From the NCBI GenBank assembly GCA_964601515.1, contig CAZRNU010000001.1, positions 10,501 through 74,500 on the forward strand: a DNA stretch of 64,000 bases. The letters are read 5' to 3'. The notes beneath the pieces are model-generated. The model ran no database searches and had not been told where the DNA came from. It worked only from the letters and a program-made list of their open reading frames with translations. Position numbers and translations under genes: made by a program. Positions 27,841 to 37,113 of the stretch are shown here, one piece after another. Each line of letters opens with the position of its first letter. Position 1 is the first letter of the stretch. This DNA comes from PWND01 sp964601515. GTDB lineage: Bacteria; Bacteroidota; Bacteroidia; Bacteroidales; UBA7960.

Positions 27841-27873
27841 ATTCCAACCATTCTGTTATATATTACGTCTTAT
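27841..27873 (+). promoter_or_regulatory. ECF-type promoter of the lipoprotein-sigma-anti-sigma operon
   Basis: ATTCCAACC at 27841 is followed after 16 bases by CGTCTTAT at 27866-27873. An AAC-containing -35 and a CGTC -10 with about 16 bases between them are the general form of ECF sigma promoters. The same two blocks with identical 16-base spacing occur at 30353-30385. The -10 lies 24 bases before the ATG of the first gene. Confidence 0.75.
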
Positions 27874-27897
27874 AAATGAATTATAATTGGTTGAGGC

Positions 27898-28617
27898 ATG
27901 AAACGGTCCATTATCCTACTACTAATAACAATTATCTTCTTCTACTCTTGTAAAAAAGACGAACTTACTTTGCCTTCTCCGGTTCTATTTAAATTCGGAA
28001 TGGTTTCGGCATATAATGATAGCGAAGCAAAAAATTATCATTATTATCAAAACGCGTATTCTCCTTATTTTTTAATTGAAAGTGGAGTGTTTGTTGTTGA
28101 TGCTATTGAGTTTGATGGAAAAAGAGAAGAAGGCAAGGATATTTACTTCATTTCAGATTTTTCCGAGCCGGTTGTTGCCGCATTATCAGACCAGAAAACA
28201 AACTTTGATGTTGAGTTTGATATACCACAAGGTGTTTATAAAAAAATAGACATAGTTTTTCACATAAATAATTCTGAAAATATTCCGCTTATTCTTGAAG
28301 GTGTTTATAAAGGTGGAAATATTGAAAAGAAAATACGTTTCGAATATAATCATTCTGAGCAAATTTCTGTAAGAGCTTCAAACAAACAAGAAGGTCAGAA
28401 TAACATTATCCTTAGAAAAGATAAACAATCGATTGCATTTGCAATTGTTGATGCTGATTATATTTTTAGATTTATAGGTGTAGGACAAATACTTAATGCC
28501 CAAACATCTATTATTGATGGAGAACCTTTTGTTATAATTAACTCTCAAAACAATATAGACATTTACAATAATGTTGCATCAAGACTAAATAAGAGCATTA
28601 CTGTGGTTTTTGAATAA
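27898..28617 (+). CDS. Putative lipoprotein, first gene of the ECF operon
   Basis: This 239-residue protein has a lipoprotein signal peptide (MKRSIILLLITIIFFYSCKK) with the lipid-accepting Cys at residue 18 followed by KKDE. The remainder is predicted beta-rich with no catalytic motif. The core (VFVVDAIEFDG and FDIPQGVYKKIDIVFHI) resembles in layout the DUF4382 lipoprotein encoded at 30446 (VFITVTEIQYH and LEAGTYTQLRFIL), suggesting distant homology; a profile search would settle it. It lies 5 bases before the sigma-factor gene and shares its promoter, so it is expected to be induced with the sigma factor. The function is unknown. Confidence 0.75.
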   Translation: MKRSIILLLITIIFFYSCKKDELTLPSPVLFKFGMVSAYNDSEAKNYHYYQNAYSPYFLIESGVFVVDAIEFDGKREEGKDIYFISDFSEPVVAALSDQKTNFDVEFDIPQGVYKKIDIVFHINNSENIPLILEGVYKGGNIEKKIRFEYNHSEQISVRASNKQEGQNNIILRKDKQSIAFAIVDADYIFRFIGVGQILNAQTSIIDGEPFVIINSQNNIDIYNNVASRLNKSITVVFE

Positions 28618-28622
28618 ATCTT

Positions 28623-29177
28623 ATGAGCATAGAGATATATAGCGATGAAGATTTGATTGTTGGATGCCGTAAAAGTAAAAGACTTTATCAGGAAATCCTT
28701 TACCGTAGGTATGCAAAAAAAATGTATGGCGTATGTTTGAGTTACGCAGGAGATAGAGATTTTGCCATGGATATTTTACAAGAGAGCTTTATAAAAGTAT
28801 TTAACAAAATAGATTACTTCAAAAATGAAGGCTCTCTTGAGGGATTGATTAGAATTATTGTTGTTAATACAGCCATTGACTTGATTACGCAAAGAAAAAA
28901 TATTAATATGCATCTCAAAGAAGAAGTTTTAGAGAATCAGGGATATAACGATAATAATTTATTGCCAAGATTACAACTTCAAGAGTTGGTTGAGTTTATA
29001 AAAAAACTACCAGAGGGAGCAAGATTGATTTTTAATCTTTTTGCTATGGAAGGCTATACTCACAAGGAAATTGCAAAAGAATTACAAATATCTGAAGGAA
29101 CATCCAAATCTCAATACAACAGAGCTAAAGGGTTGTTAATAAACTGGTTGGCCGATTTATATGAAAGAAGAGAATAA
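28623..29177 (+). CDS. RNA polymerase ECF sigma factor
   Basis: This 184-residue extracytoplasmic-function sigma-70 has region 2 at about residues 20-85 (YRRYAKKMYGVCLSYAGDRD, then ILQESFIKVFNKIDYF). Sigma4 helix-turn-helix region 4 is at about 120-180 (LPEGARLIFNLFAMEGYTHK and EIAKELQISEGTSKSQYNRA). It directs core RNA polymerase to a small set of promoters. The matched boxes at 27841 and 30353 are the likely targets, making the operon self-amplifying. The start ATG is 5 bases after the lipoprotein stop. Its 3' end overlaps the next gene by 17 bases, which argues for coupled translation with its probable inhibitor. Confidence 0.96.
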   Translation: MSIEIYSDEDLIVGCRKSKRLYQEILYRRYAKKMYGVCLSYAGDRDFAMDILQESFIKVFNKIDYFKNEGSLEGLIRIIVVNTAIDLITQRKNINMHLKEEVLENQGYNDNNLLPRLQLQELVEFIKKLPEGARLIFNLFAMEGYTHKEIAKELQISEGTSKSQYNRAKGLLINWLADLYERRE

Positions 29178-30348
29178 CATAGAGCAATGGTATAAGTCAA
29201 TTGTTGACAGCAATGATGAGTTTCCTCCTGATGAAGTTTGGACTTCTGTTCAGGACGAATTGGATATAAGCATTGTTTGGCCCAAAATTACTGAAGCTTT
29301 AGATGTTCAGAAGAGAAAAAGTAAGGTGTTCTATATTGGTATAGCAGCATCAATAGCTATTCTTATTGGTATTAGCGGAATTATATTTTATTTTGCAAAC
29401 AAATCATCTATAGATAATGACGTAAATGTGTCTGAAAACATTGATACTGCTAGAGAATTTGAAAATATTATTATTTCAACACCTAAGGCCTATCAGTCAG
29501 AAATTGTAATAATCGACAAAGAAGAGTATAACGAGCCCGAATCTGTTAATATTGCTAAATTGCCGGCTAATACAGAGGCTGTTATAATTGAGCCTAAGCA
29601 GAATGTTGAGGAATTTATTGTAGAGCCAATTTTATTAGCTAATAATTCAATTGAAATAAGTAATCAAAGCATTATAGAAATAGGTAGTCAGTCTAATAAT
29701 CAGTCATTGCAAAATATGATAGGTGATAAGAAAAGCAAAAGTGCTTTTTCGGATTTATATGTTGGGATAACAGGACAATTTGCAAATACCTGGATGTTAA
29801 ACAATAAAACATATACAGGACTTAAAAGCGATGAACTTACAACAACAAATCTTTCGTTTGGAAAAAATTTTGGAGTTTTATTAGGAACCAATATTTCTGA
29901 TAACATTACAATTAACACCAATTTGTTTTGGCAAAATGAACAGAAGCAGAGTTACAATGAGTATATAAATGGCAGGTATGTTTCAAACACAATAACGCTC
30001 GATTATTATTCTATCTTATTGCAATTGAATTATACTATAAAACATAATACCAGCAAACACAATCTCTCCTTAGGTGCTTTTACAGATATTAAGAAAGAAG
30101 CATATCAGGATGTTGACGGCATACTTAAAGACGTAAAAAATGAATATAGCAATTTTGATTATGGAATTTTGCTTGGATATGAATATCCAATAAAAATCAC
30201 TCCTAATCTGCAATTTAATCCCGGCATAGCCGGCAGGATAGGCTTTAATAACATTTTCTCCGGGAATGATATTATTCCTGACTATCTCAACAAAACCCAC
30301 AACGCTTCTTTAAATCTCACATTCTCGCTGATTTATTCCGTATTTTAA
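29161..30348 (+). CDS. Dual-membrane-spanning anti-sigma-like protein with outer-membrane beta-barrel
   Basis: This 395-residue protein overlaps the sigma-factor gene by 17 bases. Residues 1-55 are cytoplasmic and acidic with W/D motifs (EQWYKSIVDSNDEFPPDEVW and VWPKITEALD). Residues 57-76 form one membrane helix (VFYIGIAASIAILIGISGII). A flexible periplasmic linker of about 120 residues follows. The C-terminal 200 residues alternate as amphipathic strands (SDLYVGITGQFANTW, ITINTNLFWQNE, ASLNLTFSLIYSVF) and end in Phe, as outer-membrane barrels do. This matches the dual membrane-spanning anti-sigma (Dma) class described in Bacteroides. By that model it would hold the sigma factor at the inner membrane and sense the outer membrane directly. 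Barrel membership rests on strand pattern. Confidence 0.8.
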   Translation: MKEENNIEQWYKSIVDSNDEFPPDEVWTSVQDELDISIVWPKITEALDVQKRKSKVFYIGIAASIAILIGISGIIFYFANKSSIDNDVNVSENIDTAREFENIIISTPKAYQSEIVIIDKEEYNEPESVNIAKLPANTEAVIIEPKQNVEEFIVEPILLANNSIEISNQSIIEIGSQSNNQSLQNMIGDKKSKSAFSDLYVGITGQFANTWMLNNKTYTGLKSDELTTTNLSFGKNFGVLLGTNISDNITINTNLFWQNEQKQSYNEYINGRYVSNTITLDYYSILLQLNYTIKHNTSKHNLSLGAFTDIKKEAYQDVDGILKDVKNEYSNFDYGILLGYEYPIKITPNLQFNPGIAGRIGFNNIFSGNDIIPDYLNKTHNASLNLTFSLIYSVF

Positions 30349-30352
30349 ACAA

Positions 30353-30385
30353 ATTCCAACCTTTTTATAATTTATTTCGTCTTAT
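30353..30385 (+). promoter_or_regulatory. ECF-type promoter of the DUF4382 lipoprotein gene
   Basis: ATTCCAACC at 30353-30361 and CGTCTTAT at 30378-30385 are separated by 16 bases, exactly as at 27841-27873. The intervening bases differ, so only the -35 and -10 blocks are conserved. It starts 5 bases after the anti-sigma stop codon and lies 60 bases before the lipoprotein ATG. Confidence 0.75.
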
Positions 30386-30445
30386 GGGTAAGACAACCAT
30401 TTAGGATTGTTGAAACAGAATTTATCAAATTTAAATACTAAAATT

Positions 30446-31342
30446 ATGAAACGGATATTATTGATAATGGCAATGCTGGTAACGGTAGCCATTATGTTCG
30501 CAGGATGCGATAAAGACACAAACACCGGAACTCTTAAACTTTCAATCACTGATTCACCTATTGATTCAGATGGAATTACAGGTGTGTTTATTACAGTAAC
30601 AGAAATTCAATATCATTCAAACAGAGGAGCAAATGATTGGCAGATTTTTGAAGATTTTGAAGGACCGCAAACGTACAATTTACTAGACCTTACAAGAGGA
30701 GAATCATCACTTCTCGGAAATTTAGAACTCGAAGCCGGAACATACACTCAATTGAGGTTTATTCTTGATGCTCCTGAATATGGAATGGGAACTCCTTCAA
30801 ATCCGGGATGTTATTTAGAGTTTGAAAATGGCAATACTGAACCTTTATTTGTTCCAAGTGGTAGTCAATCAGGATTTAAGGGTGTTGGCGCATTTACAGT
30901 TCCTCTAAATGGTGAAGTAGAAGTAACAGCAGATTTTGATGTTCGCAAGTCTGTTGTACACGCGGGTAATTCAGGAATGTACATTTTAAAACCAACAATC
31001 AGACTCATTGTTAATGATCAGGCAGGGAAAATTTGTGGAGGCGTAACTCAGATCCCTGAAGGTGCTCAAATAGCTATTTATGCTTATTCAGAAGGGGTAT
31101 ATTCTTCTGATGAGGCTAACGATCCGGAAGTTGAGATGCCTCGCTTCCCAAATGCTATTAGCAGCGATGTAGTTGATGAAGAAGGGAATTATTGTATAGC
31201 ATATCTTGCCCCTGTAACATATGATTTGGTTGTGGTAAAATTAATTGACGGAGAATTTGTAGAAGTTCTTGGAATTGTTTCAGATGTTGTTGTTGAAAGC
31301 AAAAAAACAACAACCGTAAATATTAATATTGACGAATTATAA
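30446..31342 (+). CDS. DUF4382 domain lipoprotein
   Basis: This 298-residue lipoprotein starts at ATG 30446 (MKRILLIMAMLVTVAIMFAGC). The frame upstream to 30407 begins with TTG and lies in the leader. The lipid-accepting Cys is residue 21. A DUF4382 domain spans about 28-185 (GTLKLSITDSPIDSDGITGV, then FITVTEIQYHS and YNLLDLTRG). A C-terminal Ig/carboxypeptidase-regulatory-like domain spans about 205-298 (IPEGAQIAIYAYSEGVY and NYCIAYLAPVTYDLVVV). It has its own ECF-type promoter, so it appears to be an effector or partner of the sigma/anti-sigma system. DUF4382 has no defined activity. Confidence 0.9.
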   Translation: MKRILLIMAMLVTVAIMFAGCDKDTNTGTLKLSITDSPIDSDGITGVFITVTEIQYHSNRGANDWQIFEDFEGPQTYNLLDLTRGESSLLGNLELEAGTYTQLRFILDAPEYGMGTPSNPGCYLEFENGNTEPLFVPSGSQSGFKGVGAFTVPLNGEVEVTADFDVRKSVVHAGNSGMYILKPTIRLIVNDQAGKICGGVTQIPEGAQIAIYAYSEGVYSSDEANDPEVEMPRFPNAISSDVVDEEGNYCIAYLAPVTYDLVVVKLIDGEFVEVLGIVSDVVVESKKTTTVNINIDEL

Positions 31343-31345
31343 CAT

Positions 31346-32059
31346 TTAACTCGGAAAATTCTCTGAACAGAATTCTTTTAAATATCTTTTTAAATTGTTA
31401 GAATGTTCATCTGAAAATGTCACAAACCGTATTTCTATCGTTAATTGATTGTTGTTTTTAGAAGAAATAATTATTTCCGGATTGCGACTGTAGATTACCC
31501 AGGGCGTTGAATTAATCGCCCGGGTAATCTTCGTTTTTATTTCGGAATGATTGTAATTGCCCGGTATTTCTATAGTTATTGAAGCAAATTTATTTACACT
31601 CTCCTTTTTCGGACGAACAAGCACCTGATTAGCAAGCTTAGAATATGGAATTTTTATAATTTCTCCACTTGAAGTTTCGAGCTCAAGAGAAAGATATCCT
31701 ATCTTTTTAATCATACCCTCTGAAAAATTAGTTTTTAAGTACTGGCCGTTCTCAAAGGCATTTTCTGACTTTAAAATCATGCCGGAAATCAAATCTCTTA
31801 TTATATACCAACCAATTGCTAAGCAGAGTATTAATCCCATCACAGTAAGTAATGATGGCATAAATGAATGTTCTTCAAATAAAACAAAAGCTGCCCAAAA
31901 GAGAAACAAAGCCCAAAGCGAAAACTCTACAACAGGAATAACCCTGATAATAGTTTTATGTAATAGCGTTCCTTTTATAGCGATTCCGGTGAAATAAATA
32001 ATTACCCTCATTGCAATGAAAAGAACGATACCAAGAAAAACAACGACTAACAACTTCAT
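31346..32059 (-). CDS. Small MscS-family mechanosensitive channel
   Basis: This 237-residue inner-membrane protein has three hydrophobic segments (about 3-25, 45-65 and 70-95). The pore-lining helix runs into DLISGMILKSENAFENGQYL, then the MscS beta domain (KKIGYLSLELETSSGEIIKI, IPYSKLANQVLV) and an alpha/beta C-terminal domain. MscS channels open under membrane tension and release ions and osmolytes after a drop in osmolarity. The start codon overlaps the stop of the upstream transporter-NTPase gene in an ATGA arrangement, so the two are translated together. It is convergent with the DUF4382 gene. Confidence 0.87.
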   Translation of the reverse strand: MKLLVVVFLGIVLFIAMRVIIYFTGIAIKGTLLHKTIIRVIPVVEFSLWALFLFWAAFVLFEEHSFMPSLLTVMGLILCLAIGWYIIRDLISGMILKSENAFENGQYLKTNFSEGMIKKIGYLSLELETSSGEIIKIPYSKLANQVLVRPKKESVNKFASITIEIPGNYNHSEIKTKITRAINSTPWVIYSRNPEIIISSKNNNQLTIEIRFVTFSDEHSNNLKRYLKEFCSENFPS

Positions 32060-35000
32060 AATAATTTCATGTTTTGAAACTTCTCAATAATATGATGTTC
32101 TATGACAGGATTGATAGAATAAATTCCGTTAAATTTTTCGAAGATTACCCCCCATCTAATAAGGCTATTCCAATTCTCAAATATTATATCTTCGTTAGTT
32201 TGTAATATAGATGCAATGTTAGTAAATGAAAATCTTCTCTGTAGTAATAATTGCAATAAAATGAATTTTTGATCCTGATTTAAATTGTCTATAACTAAAA
32301 GGTCAGCATTTTTTGGGTAGTGCATATAAATAGTTTTGCCATTTACCTTTTCTATGCACGACAACCATCCCTGAATTGCAGCCCCCGGATTTCCGTAAGA
32401 CAAATTGAATAATTTATTAAACAGTTTTGCATAATCCCACTCAGTAAATTGTCTTTCTTCTTTATTGCCGACAGTAAATTTTAGCCCGCTAGCCCTGTGT
32501 CTTAACATTATCGTTTCTTTAAGTTGCTTGGAATCAAACGGGTGACATTCAATATTGCATAAAGAATAGGCAGATAAAGATGTTTGTTGCTCAATAATCT
32601 TATAAGCATAACTATTTACATTAACCATAAACAGCACGTTTTTACCAACTTTGTTTATAAGCAACTCAATATACCTTATAACTGCATCTCCTCCCGGCTT
32701 TCTTTCCCACCATAGCCCAAGGTCGTTAATCACTACAACTTTTTTACCGCCTTCTTTTAGCGTTTCTATTAGATATTTTTCGTCTGTTTCAAAAGCTTTT
32801 GCCAACTCACTTATGAACAGTTCCGGATCGCATGTTGGTTCTTTGGGGGCTCTTAAAAATGCAGAGTTTTCATTTTTAAAATGTCTACGTGCTAAGAGTT
32901 TTGACAAACTAGATTTTCCTGAGGAGCGCTTTCCAGTGATTAAAATTATACCCGAAGACCCCTTGAAAAATCTATTAATTCCATCTTCTCCGGTTTTAAT
33001 CTCTTCTTTCATCCCAACCCAAAAATCCTCTCCAATACCCGAAAACCCGGAGAATAAGTTCGTATAATAAAAAGGAAGAGTTTTCATTACCTCTTTCGAA
33101 GGCGATAAGCTTGAAATTAATGAATGAATTTTTTCGTAATTATTTATTGATGCAGGTGCTTCATCTTCAAGTTTTTCTGTCCACAGTATTCCTTCACTTC
33201 TAGTATAAAGTAATTTTACAAGCTGTTTCTGCCCTATATTATTAATCCGGTCAATTAAATTTCTTATTCTTTTTGATCGCTTTTTGCTTTCTGCTTCTTG
33301 TATCTTTTTCTTTAGTGACCTTGAAGTTTGAATAATAACTGACGATGATAGAGGTTCAAATGATTTTTTTAGTCCTATGTTAAGATTGCTTTCAAGTCCT
33401 TTTATAATAAATAATATCTTTTGCTCTTCTGCTTCAAGTGTTTTAATATATTCTTCAAGAACACCCTTTAAGTTTATCTTTGTTGCATTATCTTCTTCAA
33501 TAATAGTTTCCTTATTAGCCTGAATATTGAAATTTGCCAGCCGTATTACATCTTTCAGGTTTGCAACAGCTTCACTTAGATTTTCTGATGCACTCCTGCT
33601 TTTTGTTTTTACAAAGTCAATAAACTCATTGCTTATATAAAACTCAACTGTTTTTCTTATGCCAAGTACATAAGTTTCAGATTCGTTAAGTTTTTGAAGA
33701 TCTTTTGGTTCAGCAATATTTAATCCGCTAATCTCCATCGATTCAGGCAGCTCTTTTATTGCGTTAAATATTTCATTATAAAGATTTTGGTAATAAGTTT
33801 CAATTGTGGGTGTTTTTATCTGACTGTATTCTATATATGGAAATTCCTTATTCTTTGATGGTTTTGAATTAATAAATTTCTGAGCTTGCTCTCTTAGAGT
33901 AGAAATATTGTTTAAAATGGTATAATCAATATAGTTGTCAAGCTCATTGTTGTATTTCAGAATTTTTGAGGCAATTCTAGAATTTAATGATAGGAACAGA
34001 TAGTCAAGATATCCCTTGTTTATTGAAGTCTTTAATCCTTTTCTCCAAGATTCTGGGAAAGAATCAATTTTTGCTCTTAACTTAGGCTCATGTTTGAACG
34101 CCTTTTTGTATTTCCTACTAAAAAATGAACTTTTTTGTCCTTCAATTATAAAGCTTAAATTATCAATATCTTTCAATAACTCATCAAACAACTCGTGCGA
34201 AGCAATCTGATAAAATCTTTTAGATTTTTCTTCAAACTCTTCAAGACTAAACTTGATTTTTTGTCTCTCCATCTGAAGAATAGAGGATGCGCTTGACTCT
34301 TCCTCGTTTCTCAATTTTCCTATTAGCTCATGCACATTATTATATATTTTTCGCAAATGTGAAAAAGTTGAGAATGAATGTTGTATGTATGTCTCTTGAA
34401 GTTTCTGCAAAAACGTAAGTCTGTTATAATATAGCAGGTACCTTGCAGTGTTATAAAATCTTACTTTCTTTCTTTTTTTATTATCGAGCTTAACTATTAT
34501 GGAATTAGGCAACCCGGTAGTAATTTTGTTCAATTCATTAATATACTCTTGTATGCTTTTATTTAAAAACACTTTCTCTTTTTCAATGATATCATCAGAG
34601 TATTTTAAAAACTGTTTCTTAGAATGAAATGCAAAATCATTTAAACTGTTTAGGAATGCTTTGTTTTTGTCTTCTACATCCTGAATATGGATATCCCTTT
34701 CGAGAGATGATAATGTTTTTTGAATAACGTTATTAAGTTCTTTGGAAAATTGTATGTACAACTTCTGAATGTTGAAATACCCATCCTGAATATACTTATT
34801 GGATATTTGGTCTGTAAGTTTTGTAATGTTAAATATCTGATTAGAAATAATTTCTCTTGATGGAATTTTGATTCTTCCTATCAGGCTTTCCGGATAGCCT
34901 TCCGGAATCTTTCCTGCTGCTATTTCATCCTGAGTGGCCGATAAATGGTGAGATATTGAAACTTCGTCAAAGCTGTTAGATGCCTTTATTATCACACAAG

Positions 35001-37113
35001 TTTTAAGGGCTTCACACAAGATATTTAACTTGGAATAAACATCACCAACATCCTTACTGCCAAAGTCATGCATGTCAAGAATAGTCAAATCAGTATTATA
35101 TGATTCTGATTTAATAATTTGCAGTTCGGGAAGCTGTTCTATATTGTTGTTAATAACCCTTATTTCAACCTGAACTCTATTATCTTCAATGATTTGTCTT
35201 AATAACGAATAATACGACTCAGTATGTTGAGTTTCATAGTTGATAAAAACTATGCGAATACAGGCTTGTCTCCATCCCGGCGAAGCAGTTATGAATTTCA
35301 ATAATGTAATTCCGAAAGATATGTTTCTTCCTTTTCCATTCCACCATAAATCAATGGTTTTTTGCCTCCCAAAGCCAACTTCTTTATCGTACTTTAAAAA
35401 AACTTGGTTATAATCAAGTTTTTTTAGCTGGTATAATAAGTTTGTGAATTTTTCCGGACTTTTTGTATTCTTTGCCCAGCCCATCAAAATTGTGTTAGGT
35501 TCAAATCCGGAAAAACCGTAAACCCTGGCTATGTTGTCAATTCCATCGTAAATGTTCTGACATATATGTTTTCTGGTTATAATGTCTCTGGATCCATTTA
35601 GTTCTTCAGCCGTAATATCTTCACCTCGGCTCAAAATCATACTTTTTGAAGGGTCTTCAATTAGTTGGAAACTTGTAAATATACCAAGATGACCAACTAA
35701 AGTCTGTGCAAATTCTAATAGGTGTGGTCTTGAAGCTGTTCCTCCACTGAATACTATAATATTAGGCCTCCATCTACTGGCTTTTGTGTTAGAAAGCATA
35801 AGTTTACGCAGCCCGGTTTTTACCAGAGAAGTCCAAATCCCATTCCATGTATCGCCCGATTGAAGAATAAGCTCTTTTTTCTTTAAAAACAAAAATACGC
35901 CTAATAGTACAATAGATGCTCCGATCATCGCAAGCAGATCTAGTTGTATCATTACAATTATACAAGCAAAGGCCCCAATTATACTTACAATTCTTGGTAT
36001 CTTAAAACTTGGCCTAAAGTCGCTTCCTGCCCAGTTTTCAACTGTGTATGTAATATTTAAAAATCCATAAGTAATGATGAAAAATATAGTTACTATTCTC
36101 GCAATTAAGTTTAGTTCACCAATTAAAATTCCAATTTGAGCAATAAGATATGTAAAAATTAGTGCGTTACGGGGTTCGTTTGAAGCTCCGTACCCTTTTG
36201 CAAATATAGAGGGAGTAATTCTGTCTGATGAAATTGCTTGCAAAATTCTAGGTGCTCCCAAAATGCTTCCTAGTGCTGAGGAAAGAGTGGCTCCAAGAAT
36301 TCCGGCAACCACCAATTGTGGAATCCAAGCTATATCAAATAATGCGTAAGGGTTGTTTACTAATAGGTCTCTGTCAACAGTATAAGAAAAGAAGAAAGCA
36401 AGTCCGATATATACCAGTAAACCAAAAAGAATAGCGGAAATTGTTCCAAAAGGTATATCTTTTTTTGGATCTTTTAAATCTCCCGACATTGAGACTCCTG
36501 CTTCAAAGCCTGTAACTGCAGGAAAAAATATAGCAAACAAAACAATCCAAGACATTGCGCCCGGCATTGAATTTAACTGTGGAGCTGATGGAACGAAATC
36601 ATGCTTCCCTAAAAATACTGAAAGAAGAGATAACGCCATTATGGTCATTATCAGGTATTGTGTTTTTATTGCTAGAGAAGTGCTAATAAATGTCACAACC
36701 ATCACAGCAAAAAGGATAATTGACCCGGCAATTCTAATATTATTGATGGTTGCATCATATCCGAAATAAGTTAAAAAAGTTTCCGAAAACCCTATCAAAT
36801 ATAAACTAACACTAAATGACAAGCCTACAAATAGAGCTAAACCCAAAGTACCCCCGATAGGAAGCCCCAAACTTCTTGAAATCATAAAATAACTTCCGCC
36901 GGGGCCTACCTTTTTATCTGTTGCAATTGAAGCAACGCTAAGTCCGGTTGTTAATGAAATTATGTGAGCAACAAGTATAATTCCCAATGTAGAAATTAAT
37001 CCGGCTTGGCCAACTATCCATGGTAGGCGCAAATACATTATTACACCCAATATTGTTAATATTGAAGGAGTAAAAACACCACCAAAAGCATTGAATTTTT
37101 TACTCTTTGTCAA
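32056..37113 (-). CDS. SLC12-like cation-chloride cotransporter fused to coiled coil and P-loop NTPase
   Basis: This is a 1685-residue protein. Residues 1-412 are an APC-fold permease closely resembling eukaryotic NKCC/KCC: LRLPWIVGQAG, GPGGSYFMISRSLG with Tyr75, FFPAVTGFEAGVSMSGDL, GATLSSALGSILGAPRI with Ser278/Ser279, and IFAKGYGASNEPRNA. Residues about 445-720 match the SLC12 cytoplasmic domain (KTIDLWW at 585-591). A long charged coiled coil spans about 760-1350. A P-loop NTPase follows, with Walker A GKRSSGKS at 1394-1401 and a Walker B-like VVVINDLGLW around Asp1464. The C-terminal 80 residues look like a winged helix. The start is a TTG at 37113 because an in-frame stop lies three codons upstream and the next ATG is inside the first membrane helix. 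The fusion is unusual. Ion and nucleotide use are inferred. Confidence 0.85.
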   Translation of the reverse strand: MTKSKKFNAFGGVFTPSILTILGVIMYLRLPWIVGQAGLISTLGIILVAHIISLTTGLSVASIATDKKVGPGGSYFMISRSLGLPIGGTLGLALFVGLSFSVSLYLIGFSETFLTYFGYDATINNIRIAGSIILFAVMVVTFISTSLAIKTQYLIMTIMALSLLSVFLGKHDFVPSAPQLNSMPGAMSWIVLFAIFFPAVTGFEAGVSMSGDLKDPKKDIPFGTISAILFGLLVYIGLAFFFSYTVDRDLLVNNPYALFDIAWIPQLVVAGILGATLSSALGSILGAPRILQAISSDRITPSIFAKGYGASNEPRNALIFTYLIAQIGILIGELNLIARIVTIFFIITYGFLNITYTVENWAGSDFRPSFKIPRIVSIIGAFACIIVMIQLDLLAMIGASIVLLGVFLFLKKKELILQSGDTWNGIWTSLVKTGLRKLMLSNTKASRWRPNIIVFSGGTASRPHLLEFAQTLVGHLGIFTSFQLIEDPSKSMILSRGEDITAEELNGSRDIITRKHICQNIYDGIDNIARVYGFSGFEPNTILMGWAKNTKSPEKFTNLLYQLKKLDYNQVFLKYDKEVGFGRQKTIDLWWNGKGRNISFGITLLKFITASPGWRQACIRIVFINYETQHTESYYSLLRQIIEDNRVQVEIRVINNNIEQLPELQIIKSESYNTDLTILDMHDFGSKDVGDVYSKLNILCEALKTCVIIKASNSFDEVSISHHLSATQDEIAAGKIPEGYPESLIGRIKIPSREIISNQIFNITKLTDQISNKYIQDGYFNIQKLYIQFSKELNNVIQKTLSSLERDIHIQDVEDKNKAFLNSLNDFAFHSKKQFLKYSDDIIEKEKVFLNKSIQEYINELNKITTGLPNSIIVKLDNKKRKKVRFYNTARYLLYYNRLTFLQKLQETYIQHSFSTFSHLRKIYNNVHELIGKLRNEEESSASSILQMERQKIKFSLEEFEEKSKRFYQIASHELFDELLKDIDNLSFIIEGQKSSFFSRKYKKAFKHEPKLRAKIDSFPESWRKGLKTSINKGYLDYLFLSLNSRIASKILKYNNELDNYIDYTILNNISTLREQAQKFINSKPSKNKEFPYIEYSQIKTPTIETYYQNLYNEIFNAIKELPESMEISGLNIAEPKDLQKLNESETYVLGIRKTVEFYISNEFIDFVKTKSRSASENLSEAVANLKDVIRLANFNIQANKETIIEEDNATKINLKGVLEEYIKTLEAEEQKILFIIKGLESNLNIGLKKSFEPLSSSVIIQTSRSLKKKIQEAESKKRSKRIRNLIDRINNIGQKQLVKLLYTRSEGILWTEKLEDEAPASINNYEKIHSLISSLSPSKEVMKTLPFYYTNLFSGFSGIGEDFWVGMKEEIKTGEDGINRFFKGSSGIILITGKRSSGKSSLSKLLARRHFKNENSAFLRAPKEPTCDPELFISELAKAFETDEKYLIETLKEGGKKVVVINDLGLWWERKPGGDAVIRYIELLINKVGKNVLFMVNVNSYAYKIIEQQTSLSAYSLCNIECHPFDSKQLKETIMLRHRASGLKFTVGNKEERQFTEWDYAKLFNKLFNLSYGNPGAAIQGWLSCIEKVNGKTIYMHYPKNADLLVIDNLNQDQKFILLQLLLQRRFSFTNIASILQTNEDIIFENWNSLIRWGVIFEKFNGIYSINPVIEHHIIEKFQNMKLL

